A stretch of 35,605 bases of DNA. It comes from Smittium mucronatum (lineage: Eukaryota > Kickxellomycota > Harpellomycetes > Harpellales > Legeriomycetaceae). Every line of letters begins with the position of its first letter. Position 1 is the stretch's first letter. The notes beneath the pieces are model-generated. The model saw only the letters and a list, made by a program, of their open reading frames with translations, had not been told where the DNA came from and ran no database searches. The stretch lies in assembly GCA_001953115.1 (NCBI GenBank), contig LSSL01003220.1, forward strand, positions 1 to 35,605, in the 5' to 3' direction. Position numbers and translations under genes: made by a program. Of this stretch, positions 23,766 to 35,059 are shown piece by piece.

Positions 23766-25140
23766 TGAATTTACCAAATTATTATTATTGAAATAAGCCT
23801 TATTTAAAAAGGGTACTGGAATTAAATTTCTTCAAGAAATTCAGAGGAAATTATTATAGCCACTGATTTCTAGTTCTGATAATATAACTCTTTCCCCATT
23901 GAATAATATCTTCATAAATTATATTTTAAATTTAATTTTTAGATACAAAGATGCTTATATCCATAATACTTTCGTATTTTTGTTTATCGATATTATGCCT
24001 TAAAGATTTCTCCTGGATATTTTTACAAGAAATAAAATATTTAAACCATATAGATCCGTAAAACTTTAGTTTATTGACTAAAAATAGATATTTTGATATT
24101 AATAATTTTTTTAATTCCAAAAAAACATCTATAATTGTGTCGAAGTTATTTAGTGAACCACTTGTGTTTATCTGGTCGATTTAAATGAGAAATTGAAAAT
24201 CCCAAAAAGGGTTATAAAATAATCTTCCGATTTAATCAATCCAAATATTATACACCTAGATTCTAATGGGAGAAAATATGGGCTAATTTTTTTATATAAG
24301 ACTATTTATTCTGTGCATTATTTCCCCACAAGTTACAATTTTTAATTTAAAACCATAAATTTTTTTCTAAAACTAAAAATATCTGGTATTATTTAAAATA
24401 TATTTTAAATTTCTCTGTTTATACAATAACATAATCTTTTAGACATTTTTTAAGAATATTTTATCTCAGATTTTCACACTCTAGTTCCAGGAATATTTAA
24501 ATTGAGTCTTTAAAATCGAGTTTATAAATTTAAAATTTCCGTCAAGTGTCATACGAATTTCTCTTTTTACGTAACAGCGATAATTTTTCTCAAAATAAAA
24601 TCATTTTCCATTTTGAAGCAAAAAAATGGTATTTTAATATAAAAATACGAAAAATTTGGTTAAATAAGTACATAAATATGTTTAGAAATATAAATATAAA
24701 TATAAATCAATTTTTTTGGCTGAAATTATTTATTCATGTTATATATATATATATTATTCACTAATGATTTTATATCCACTCAGCAGTTGAATTAATCAAA
24801 TTTCAGGCTGATTTTTTAGGTAATTTGAAGATTAGAACTAGATTTTTGAATTAAAAACATTGATGAAATACGTTATCAAGTTATGAATTCTATATTTCAT
24901 AACTAATTTTTTTGTATTACTATTCTCTTCTCCAGATTTATCTCAATTTTCTCGCATATAGAAAATATTTCATTGAACTCTAAGATTTTAAACTCGAAAA
25001 GCAAATATATTTATCCATGTTTATTAATATTCAATCATAGGACCCAGTTTTTTGGTTTCTTAGTCATCTAAATTTTCAAAATATGTATTGAATTATATAA
25101 AAAAATCTACATAATATCTATTATGAGCTTCTTATATATA
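23766..25140. other. No supported gene
   Basis: T-rich DNA with standard-code short frames at 23932-24120 (minus) and 24546-24764 (plus) that have only random-like composition. I see no motif in them. Confidence 0.4.
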
Positions 25141-25704
25141 TCAAAATCCATTATTTTGATAGATGCAATCCTTTTCAAGTTTATATGATTTTTTTTCGTA
25201 TTTTCTCTCCAAAAAAAATTCTAGAATAAAAATTTAATTAATTTTTTAATTTTTTCTTAGTAATAATTTCAAAAAAAAATAAGCAAAAATCATTTTTGTC
25301 TATTAATGCTGTTAAAAAAATATTGGAATAAAAATCTTACTTAAGAATTGAGTGAAGTATTTTGGATTCATATTTTAAATTAATAAAAAAGTTATTAATT
25401 TTTTATAATTTAATAATATTTTATTGTAAAGTTATATTATAAATGTTTTAATCGGGGCTCTACCTTTGTGATTTTTGAATTAATTTTGACATAGTTTTAT
25501 GCCAAAATAATTTAGCTTGCAAAAATTTGAATTTTTTTTTCTAAAAATATAATCAAAAATTTGGTTTATTATCTATTAGAAACTGCTTTTTATTATTTAA
25601 TCCACTCTTGCTTTAACTTCTAATTTTTTTTTATTTTCGAAATCTTTTTTTAATTTTTCTAAAATACGGTTGGATACTGAGTCTTTAATGAGAATTTTAA
25701 GCAT
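25141..25704 (-). CDS. Candidate 187-aa minus-strand protein
   Basis: Minus-strand ATG 25704 begins MLKILIKDSVSNRILEKLKK, followed by DFENKKKLEVKARVDQIIKS. The frame ends with RKYEKKSYKLEKDCIYQNNG-F before the TGA at 25141-25143. TAA/TAG occur about every fifteen codons and are read as Gln. About a quarter of the first forty codons begin with G. The middle (NHKGRAPIKTFIIQLYNKIL and following) is more hydrophobic and A/T-rich, so it is the least certain part. The N-terminal third looks like a charged coiled coil. The frame upstream is open to a TGA at 25771. No family recognised; it may be an exon of a larger gene. Confidence 0.4.
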
Positions 25705-27289
25705 GCTTTTAGTAAATTTTCTTTTCTGTTATTTTTGGTAATATTTTTATTTAAATATATTTTATTTTGCTCAAAAGAGCAGAAATTGTGCTGAATATAC
25801 ATCATTTTTTGTAAATCGCTCTCAATTAAGATATTTTAAGTTTACTTTATAACAATTTTAGCCATTTTTTACTCGTTAATTTAAAAAAAAATGCTAATAA
25901 TGTTAATTTATTGGCCAAGATAATAGAATGATCTAATTCTAATTATTTTAGAAATATTTTTTTCTAATATATTCCCCGTTAGCAAATACATTATCTATTA
26001 TTTTTTTTTAGTTTTAAGGTTATATAGTTTTTTTTATAATTATTAAGCTTCATCATTTTGGATATCTGATTGCGTCAATTCATTAGTCATTATGACTTTT
26101 TTTAATTTAATTAATTTTTTGTATTATTCATCAAATTAAAAAATTATTTAGGTATTTTTTTTAATTTTGAGGATGTTTTTCGACATTTTTTACAATAATA
26201 ATTGTAATTAATAGATGCAAATATTATGAACTTTTTTTATATTCTAGAATCATAATAAATTATAAAATAAAATAAAAATTTCTGAAGCATAAATTTTGAT
26301 GACTTTTCGGTCCTTATTTGAAAAAATTAAACTAATTATTTTATTCTATTTTCTCACATTAATTCATAATTTTCCAAATATCAACAAAATTTATTAATTC
26401 CAACAATAAATTTAAAATTGAGGGTAAATTTTGAGATTTTTAATGGATATATTCAGAAAAATGGAGGATTATTTTGAAGAAAAAGAAATCTGCGTAAATT
26501 TTTTTTGTTACCAACATGATTGAAATATTTCTCATTACAATATTAAACGTTTAAATTGACCATATATAGGATTTTCATCGATTGGTGATAACTTTTACCG
26601 AAAAAAATATATCCATAATAGGTATGGATAAAATTAATTCTGGATCTTCTATCTCCACATTTAAGCTATTTTTTTTAATTATTTAAGAAAAATGTTAAAT
26701 TTCTTTTTAATATGTGAGGATTTGACCCAAGTTAAGTGGAAAATAATTTATAAAATTATAATTTAGATAAAATTTACTATTCCGATTTAATTAAAGAATT
26801 GAAGTTTATATTTTAAATTCAACCTGATGTGTTTTAAACCTCTTTGGGAAATTAAAATTTTAATATTTATACTGTTAAAATGCAAAAAAATAAATAGGGA
26901 AAGCAGCAAACATAATTTTATGGCGAAAGATAATTTTTCATACATAAAGAAAAATAAATGCTCTGGGAGAGAAAAAATTCAGAAAAATAAGTAGCCGTCA
27001 GAAAAAATTTGTTACTGATAAAAAACCCAATGATTTTTTACATAAAGTAATGATACATGGTTTAAAGAAAGTAAAACATAAGTATATTAATTATAAAAGT
27101 AATGTGAATTTAAAGGCACATAATCAGAAGAACCTATTTTAAAGTCGACTCTGTGTATTCAAAGATTTTTAAAATAAATTCTGCATAATCCCCCCCCCCT
27201 ACATTTAGAAAGCTCTTTGATACAAAATTTTAAAATTTTCTCTATCAAAAAATTTCAATAAGAGGTATAAATATCCAGTTTTTAAATAT
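25705..27289. other. No supported gene; ten-base C run
   Basis: T-rich on the plus strand to about 26600, then more A-rich. The run of ten C at 27190-27199 is the longest G/C homopolymer in the window. The frame of the next candidate is open from 27221. Confidence 0.4.
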
Positions 27290-27568
27290 ATGGGTCTGGA
27301 AAATCAATAATAATATAAAAAAATAAATTTTACTATCTATAAATTTACATATATTGAGGTATATATTGAGCTTTATATACACACCCCTAAATCCATGGAA
27401 TATTTAATATATTTATCCTCTGTATTTCTAAGATTTTTTAACAGTGATATCGATTATACAAAGAATAATTCTTGTTGGGCGCCTATAAAATTCCATTTCT
27501 GGGAACTCGAATCAGAATCAGGCTTTTTTATGGGATTCTAATATCTTTTTTTGAGTTTTTAGGGTTGA
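27290..27568 (+). CDS. Candidate 92-aa protein or exon
   Basis: ATG 27290 begins MGLENQQQYKKINF; the frame runs through TYIEVYIELYIHTPKSMEYL and NSDIDYTKNNSCWAPIKFHF-WELESESGFFMGF, and ends at TGA 27566. TAA/TAG codons are few and sit in QQQ and near the end. The stretch 27440-27530 is unusually rich in G+C and has a diverse composition (Cys, Trp, Pro, Ser), which is the main reason for calling it. Two TGG tryptophans occur. The phase is open upstream to a TGA at 27218. It could be one exon of a larger gene. No family recognised. Confidence 0.4.
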
Positions 27569-29107
27569 AAAATAATAATTTGGTGAAAATTAAATAAAGA
27601 TATAGGTATTAGGGTTGGTCTAATAAGATATCGGGAGCACCATAAAACTAAATACATATATATTAAAATGAAAACGATTTAATTAAGGTGAAATTATTTT
27701 TTTATAGAATTTAAGTATTTTCGGACTGAAATTTTTTAGAGAAATAAATTAACCCAAAGTAGAGATTTTGAAGCAAATTATTCTAAATTCAAAGAAAATT
27801 TGGGTGGATAAGGTCGTTATTTTTAATGAATTAAAAAAAAATTCGAAACAAATAATATCTAGATTTATCCATTAAAAAAATTTTCAGTTTTAGTTGTAAG
27901 CAAATTATGATTAAAGCTTTTAAAAAATATGAATATTTTAATCAGAGTTTCAATATCATTTTTGTGTCAGAAATATTTTAATTTTATATATAAAATTATA
28001 TATTACTATTTTAGAGCCACTATTCTTATTTTTTACTTATCAAGCACAAAAATTCAAACTATTAAGAGTTCAAGAATTTTTTTATCATGGGTCCAAGTAA
28101 AGATGAAGTATTATTCTTTATCAAAATATGGTAAATTTTAAATAATCTTATAAAAATTTCCAATAAAAATGCTTCTAATTTAGATCAGAACTGAAGATAC
28201 CAGAATTGTATAAAAAAATCAAAATAACGAGTGGAAAAGCTACTGTGATTTTATATTTATATATTTATATAAGATTTAAAAAATTCATGTTTAGGACTGA
28301 TAATCAAAAAATAAATCTTTTCATTTATATTAGAGTTAGGATAATACATTCAAGGTAATAACAATTCTACTGATATCAAAATCGATATTAATCATAAATT
28401 TTTTTTAATATTTGTGATTTCATTTAAGATCATTATAAATTAATTATAAATATTGGAGAAAATATGTGGGTATCAGAATAGCATTATTATATTGACAATT
28501 CCATTATAAATAGTACGTTAGGAAAGTGATATAAAAACTGTTATGATAATAAATCCACACTGTGGAATCAAATTTCTTTCTTTTGGAAATCGAAAATATA
28601 TAGACATAAGATTATTGAAAAATAATGTCCAAGTTTTTTTTGGGTTTCAGATCCTACAAAAAAAATAGAAAACACTAGGATCTAAAATTGATAAAAAAAA
28701 CACATTTCAAATATTTATAAGTATTAATCATATTAAAACTTTACTAGGAAAATTTTTTGGTTTTAATTTTATCTAATTGAAAAAAAAAAAACAAAAAAGA
28801 GTATTTGTAGAAATAATTCTTTTATTCAGTTTAATATTTTTGCAAAAATTAAGGTATTTATTTTAAGCTAGGAAAAAAAGACAAATTATTTTATATCATT
28901 CTCAGAATAAATTAATGAAAATAAATTCTGAATTAACATTTAGACCAATTCGCATCCCACATAGGATTTTCTGTATAAAAAAATGAGTTAAAAATCATAC
29001 ATGCGATTTTTTGTTATCAGTTAATAGATTTTTAGCTCAAAATCAGAAAAGAAATTAAATGGATTATTAAAAATTTATATTGTTAGAGTGGGGTAGGTTG
29101 AGAATAA
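27569..29107. other. No supported gene
   Basis: Simple AT-rich DNA. A standard-code plus frame at 27929-28141 (70 aa) is hydrophobic and random-like. A short palindrome TCCACA-C-TGTGGA lies at 28554-28566. Confidence 0.4.
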
Positions 29108-30862
29108 ATGGATATCAAATAATTATATGAAAGATTTAGTTTTACTTTACCTGATGAAGATTTTTTAACTAGTTTTTTAAGAGATAAAGTCAAAAATAAT
29201 AGTGATAATACTAATAAATCATTTATAGAAGTGTATTTAAAGGGTTATAATTTATTAAAATAATGAGTATCACATCTAATAACACTATATTTTACAAAGC
29301 ATTTTTCGACAAAATATAAAAAAAGTGCTCATAAGTACCTAAATTTACGTGTATATTATAAAATAAAGGCAAATCTTGGCTTAATCCATTCTAAATGTAC
29401 CTCATATTTGTTATTGAGCTGATTATATATTATGAAATTCAAAAATAAAACTATATAAATGCCTCCAAAATCATGGAAAATACACCAATTAAAATTTTAT
29501 GGCGTGTAAAAACACATATTTAGTCTTAATTTTCATAAAATAAACTAAATAAAATATGAATCCGAAAATATCATCACATCTGCAAAAAATAGCTCTGATA
29601 TAAAATAAACCATTTAAAAATTGTTAATTAAAATTATCGAATTAACTTCTGTTAAACTTTTTTTGATTGGTTTATAAGAAACTAATAAATTTCCATTCAT
29701 GAGAATTTTTTGATTTAAGTTCTACAGATCAACTCTTTATGAGACTGAATATAGAAAATTCTTTAATTTTCTCATTTTAATTGGAAAAATAATTTTGTTT
29801 AGTAATTTTTTTTTCTCTTTAAGATAAAATTTAAAAAAATGAAAGCAGGATAATCATTTTGGAAATAGTATTAATAGTAAAGTGGTAGAATTTTTACTTT
29901 TTTCATAAGTGAATTTATGCTTTTTTATTTTCCTGAAGGTTTTAGAGCGCTTGAATTCTTATTTTGATACCTTAATTAGCTTTTTAGTCTACTTATTTAT
30001 TTCTCAATTATTATTAATATTATTATTAATATTTTTTTTATATATAATTTTATTTTTTTACCCAGCATCGATGATAATATTTTTTAGATTTTATTTATTA
30101 TTTGTAAAATTTTTGTGTTCAGAGATCATAAACAGTTAGCTTAGGTTTTAGTGATTAGTTTTTATAGTTTTATTTGGTATTTTGATAAATTTAAAAAGTT
30201 CTATTAGTGTTTTTATGCCAAATTATGATTTTTTCGATTCTGTTACTTAGCCTTATGTGTTTGCTCCAAATATTTTCTATTGGATAAAAGTTCACAATTA
30301 TTTAGATGATGGTACTTCGGCCTCCATTTCTAATTAATTACCTACTCTGGGTTATGACTTAGACCGGTTGGTAAATTTAGTAGGGAGAACAGCTATTGAA
30401 TACCTTGTTTCTTCTTTACTGATGCTTTATTCATATTCAGGACCCAATATCAGGCATGTCTTTTATATGTTATTCCTATCTAAAAGGTTTTGAAACTCTC
30501 GTAGAAGTAATTAAAGGGATAAATTATCTAAGAATCGATAAACGGATTGAGGGAGAAATAAATTCCCTCAATTCTATGCTGGTTGGGTGAGTCATGATGG
30601 TTAGAGATGATAAGCTGATGTACTGACTATTTCCCCAATTTTGGATATAAAACAACTGTATTGGGACGAGTATTTATTACAATCTAGTTGGTTAAGGAGT
30701 TTGATTCCAACAGTAATAATATTTTAGATCTGAAAAGAAAAAATTTGAGTGAAACCGATATCTAAGAAATATCAAGTGATTAAATAAACCGAAACTATTA
30801 TATATAACCCAAAATTATACGTGGATTTAATATCGATCAGAGTGGATAATATACGTTTATGA
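29108..30862 (+). CDS. Possible long multi-pass membrane protein (about 580 codons), partly frameshifted
   Basis: One plus-strand phase reads as protein for 585 codons if TAA/TAG are Gln and TGA is Trp. ATG 29108 begins MDIKQLYERFSFTLPDEDFL. A hydrophobic block at 29909-30139 (also open in the standard code) holds two or three membrane segments. The best part is 30190-30440: VFAPNIFYWIKVHNYLDDG and LGYDLDRLVNLVGRTAIEYL, with about a quarter of codons starting with G. From about 30440 to 30640 the coding-like frame shifts (MSFICYSYLKGFETLVEVIK, RIDKRIEGEINSLNSMLVG) and then returns (DIKQLYWDEYLLQSSWLRSL), as after two compensating indels. It ends NPKLYVDLISIRVDNIRL then TGA. Ten internal TGA codons are about as many as chance would give, so the 5' half may be several exons, a decayed gene, or not coding. 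Confidence 0.35.
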
Positions 30863-30873
30863 TATATATATAC

Positions 30874-30882
<9 letters not shown>

Positions 30883-30926
<44 letters not shown>
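30883..30926 (+). repeat. (TG)22 dinucleotide microsatellite
   Basis: Forty-four bases of uninterrupted TG follow directly on an alternating TA tract (from about 30861). Such alternating purine-pyrimidine DNA can adopt Z form. It begins some 20 bases after the putative stop codon at 30860. The antisense standard-code frame here (polyhistidine/threonine) is an artefact of the repeat. Confidence 0.97.
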
Positions 30927-30929
<3 letters not shown>

Positions 30930-33900
30930 TAATTATGTTATTTTTCATTTCCAAGGATAAATGAAATAAAATTCTATATATAACTAATTTGAAAATATTT
31001 TAAAATTTATCAAGTCGTCTTACGCTACCATAGAATTATTACATTTTAATAAAATTATTTACCACAGATAAATTTATGAACAATGATATTTATAATTTAA
31101 TAAAATAATATTAAATACTTTTAAGGCCAATTTACTTTAAATTGGTGGTTTTATTTACATTTTTAGTGCTAAAAATTTTCAAGCACAAATAAAATATTGT
31201 GATCCACAGTAATTTATATAATATTCATAATAGGTTTATTATAGATAAAAAAATTATGGATAGATTTTTATTTGATTTAAAAAGAATTAAAAAAAAACAT
31301 TTTTAGTGAAAATGAATTCAAAAGATATGTAAATAGGTTATAAATAATACATACTCTAATTTTTTTAAATAAAATTTTATTTTTTATATTTTAAATTTTT
31401 TTATAAGTATATTTAGATATTGGAAAAATTAGTAAAAAAATCTTCAGAAACTATATAAATTAAAAAAATGGGATATGGAAAAATGGAAAAAAATTAATAT
31501 ACTTACCAATATAAAAAATATATATCGAAAATAGAATGAAAAAAAAACTAAGTAAATTATTATAGAATGTTGAAAAAATAACTATCACGTTCTAAATCTT
31601 TGTTTTGAATAGATAATTCTAAAAAATTTATTATCTGAAAACATTTTTATTCCTTAATCTTAATTATTTAATAATTTTCATCTAAATTTAAGGATGTGAT
31701 AATATGAGCTATTTTTATTATCATATCGACAATTTCACATCACATTATTTTTCACTTAATTTCTCAAAAAATTATAAAATATCCATGAGAATTATTTTTA
31801 TAATAAATATAGATTTTTTATTATCATAAATAATCTCTTATTGTTGTAGTTTTGGAATGCCTTGAATAAAATACAAAAACAAAAAAATAATACATCTTAG
31901 TAAAAAATATATTTATATATTTTTAATATAGATTTAACTAATAAAAAAAAATTACAAAAATCACAAAATTTTTTTTTAAAACTAAAATTGAAGTATTTAA
32001 AGTATAAATATAACTAAAGTATATTTTTAAAAGAAATAACTTTTTTTATAAGCTTAAATCTTATAATTACTCTTACCTTCACTCTTTTTACAAAAATTTA
32101 CGCCTAAAATTAGATAGAAACACCTTTTTTTATTAGATCTTTTTTTTTGGATTATAATTTTTTTTAGAGTATTTATAGAATAATATTAGAATTATCCAAT
32201 TTTAATAAAAAACTGCAAATAGTTCACTAAAAACCAATAATATCAAACAAAATCATAATATGGAGAGAAGTTTGAGAAATGAAAATTTTTTTGAGGTCAT
32301 GATGCATATTTATTTAGTTGATAGGGAAAAATATGTTTAATACTTTTAGGGATTGTAATTTTTTATATTTTTATAATAATTTGATTCTTTTCTCAAAAAT
32401 TAGAAACAGATCATATAAAATTAAGATTTTTAAAGCTTAAATTATCACGCTTAATGCTCATACAAATGGCTTCAGTAAAAATATCAATGATAATAAAATT
32501 CAGAAAAAAATTTACTGATAAATTAAGCTCAAGGTAATTTTTCTTATAGTGTAATAAATAAATATGAAATTCTTAATGAAAGTAATTAATTGAATATTTA
32601 AAAAGAATACCAGGCTTTTTTTAATTATCCCAAAAAATAAAGGTGATAATTTAAAAACAATTTTTGGGTTATAAATGTCGGAGTATTAAAAGGTCCATCA
32701 AAAAGGATACCAAATAGTTTATTGATTGAAGTGATAAAATATATTTGTTAATTGAAAAAAATTTAATGACTTTATCAGCCCAATATTATCATATTACTCT
32801 TTAATCTTTCATTCTAAATCAAGATAAGTAATATTTAAGGCGATTATAATAGGATAAGGATGTAACATTTTTTGCATTAATTGCACACGGACTAATTTTT
32901 ATAAAATCGAATTAATTTAACGATAATGCAAAAAATTATAAATGTTAAGTTTCTTCACGGAAGTATCCCTGAAATCAGATGAAAAAAGGTAATTGGGCTA
33001 TTATAATAATAAATTCCAACAATTAAAAATATTTATAAGTGGTTAAAACGGGTATTTTCAGTAAAATAGTAAATAATGATAAATCTTATACTTCTGATTC
33101 TATTAAAATAAATTATAAGAAGATTTAGGTCCGTTCCAAATTATCTTATTATAATTTTCATTGATTATTCACGTTTTGCCTATTTGGTTACATTTTTTCC
33201 CAAAATTTAAATTTCTATTTAACAAAAAATTTATGAATTTTCAGATATATTTTCGCCAAGAAAAAACCAATATGCAACTTTTTTTGAGCGCATTTTCACA
33301 AAATAAAATTGGCTTGGATTAAATTTAAGTCAAAATTTATTGGTTTTAGTTTCATTTTCACGTCACCCAATTATAATTTGTCCTTTTAGCAATCGATTTA
33401 AATATTTCTGAATTTAAAATTAGAAAGTTTTTAAAGACGAATTTATAGATGGTGGAGATTTCTATAGAAATAATCTTTATTTTTTCATCAAATTAATTAA
33501 AATCACTATATGTTTAAGATTTTAACAAAAAATATTCCATAGAAAGAGAGTTTTAATAGAAAATTGATTAATTTTATAGCATATCAAACCCTTTATATTT
33601 GAAAATCACTAAAAAACGTTTTAAATTTTAAAAAATATAGTTGAAATAACATAATATATTACAGTAGTAATATATTACGTATTGGTTTAAAAATAAATAT
33701 CATACCAAATTTGATTGAAATCGATAAAATTGAGAAATTTTCAATTATTTTTGTTTTTAATGATAAAAAATTAATTTTTTTATCAAATAAAGTTAAAAAA
33801 TGATGAGAAACTTTAGGGCTTATGTAAAAAAATTATTATTATTTACTGAATAAGATTTAAAATGGATTGAGTTTTCCATTTCTGAGATGAAATTTTTATT

Positions 33901-35059
33901 AATAATTAGGCTCATTTTTATATTAACAAGGTATATAGAATTATAAAAACCTTTCTAAAATTTCTGATTTTAGTAAAGTTTGTAAGGCTATTTTAAGGTA
34001 TTTTTTTACATATTAAGATTTTTCAAATTCTTGAAAATTTAAAGATTTTATATTTTTATTTTCAAAAATATGCATAAAATAAATCATTATATTCATCTTA
34101 GTGTAGTTAAAGGATTGATTTTTATGATTAAAGACCAATGAGTTTGCGGAAACTTAAATTGATAATATTTTTCGTTTATTTTTTTTATAAAGTAAGCTTT
34201 TTTTACTTGAACCGATTTAAAATCTAATAATTTTTACTTGGGTTTATTATTTTATCGGATAATCTGACGAAAAATTTACTTTTTTTAATGGGCGTTGATA
34301 ACTTCTCAACACTTTTACTATTTTTTTTTAAAAATTTCGCCATTTTGCACGAAATTTCATTAATACGCACAGTTTTACGAAAATTTGCACATATTTATAT
34401 TTTTATCCAATTGAAATGACGAAAATATTTAAAAAAATTCATAAAAACTTTTTAAATTTTCAAAGGAAGATTAATAATTTTTTTTCAAACAAATATGATT
34501 TTGATTAAACAAAGAATTCATATCCAAAATTTTTTTCCTCTAAAAACATAATTTTTAAAATGAGTACGATATTTGTAGATAAATTGCTAAAAAGTTATAT
34601 AAACGGCTTTATTTAGAAAAAAGCATAATGAACTAGCATTATATGAGAAATCAACTTAGATACCATGTTAAAGTGAGCTTATATTCAATACTATTTAATT
34701 GAGAATTATCTTTATATTTGGCATTTTTTTAGTAATATTTTGCACTTTTATATGTAAAATTACTCTGATAACGTCTTTTTTGTCAATAAAATCGAAAACA
34801 TAAAATGAAAAAACAAATCAATACATAAAAGGTCCATATAATAGAGAAAAAATGCAGAGTTAAGTTAAGTTTATTATTTTCAAACCTTATAGTTATTTAG
34901 AATTAAGTTATAGTTTGAAGAGTTAAGATTTTTATTAAAAAAAATATTTAATTACGACTATATGGAATAACTTTTTTAATTCCTCTTTTTCTTCCTAGTT
35001 TTCTTTTTTTGATAAAAATAATTTATCTATCACTTCAAGCTTGTTAACATGAGACAATA
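30927..35059. other. About 4.1 kb without a supported gene
   Basis: The stretch is very AT-rich with many T and A runs. The only structured item noticed is the hairpin at 33652-33677. The mean base composition and lack of first-position bias in any phase I tried suggest intergenic or long-decayed DNA, possibly including the 3' side of the MULE element at the window end. Confidence 0.5.
33652..33677. repeat. Perfect 11-bp hairpin TAATATATTAC-AGTA-GTAATATATTA
   Basis: Exact complementary arms of 11 bases around a four-base loop. It stands within the gene-free stretch; function unknown. Confidence 0.65.

Noticed and set aside
30190..30440. Possible mitochondrial cox2 insertion or reverse transcriptase (because of a YLDD)
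   Set aside because: The expected cox2 copper-binding motifs and reverse-transcriptase neighbours are absent; the YLDD appears incidental.
30772..30954. Minus-strand frame encoding a His/Thr repeat
   Set aside because: It is the translation of the (TG)22 microsatellite and adjacent flank.
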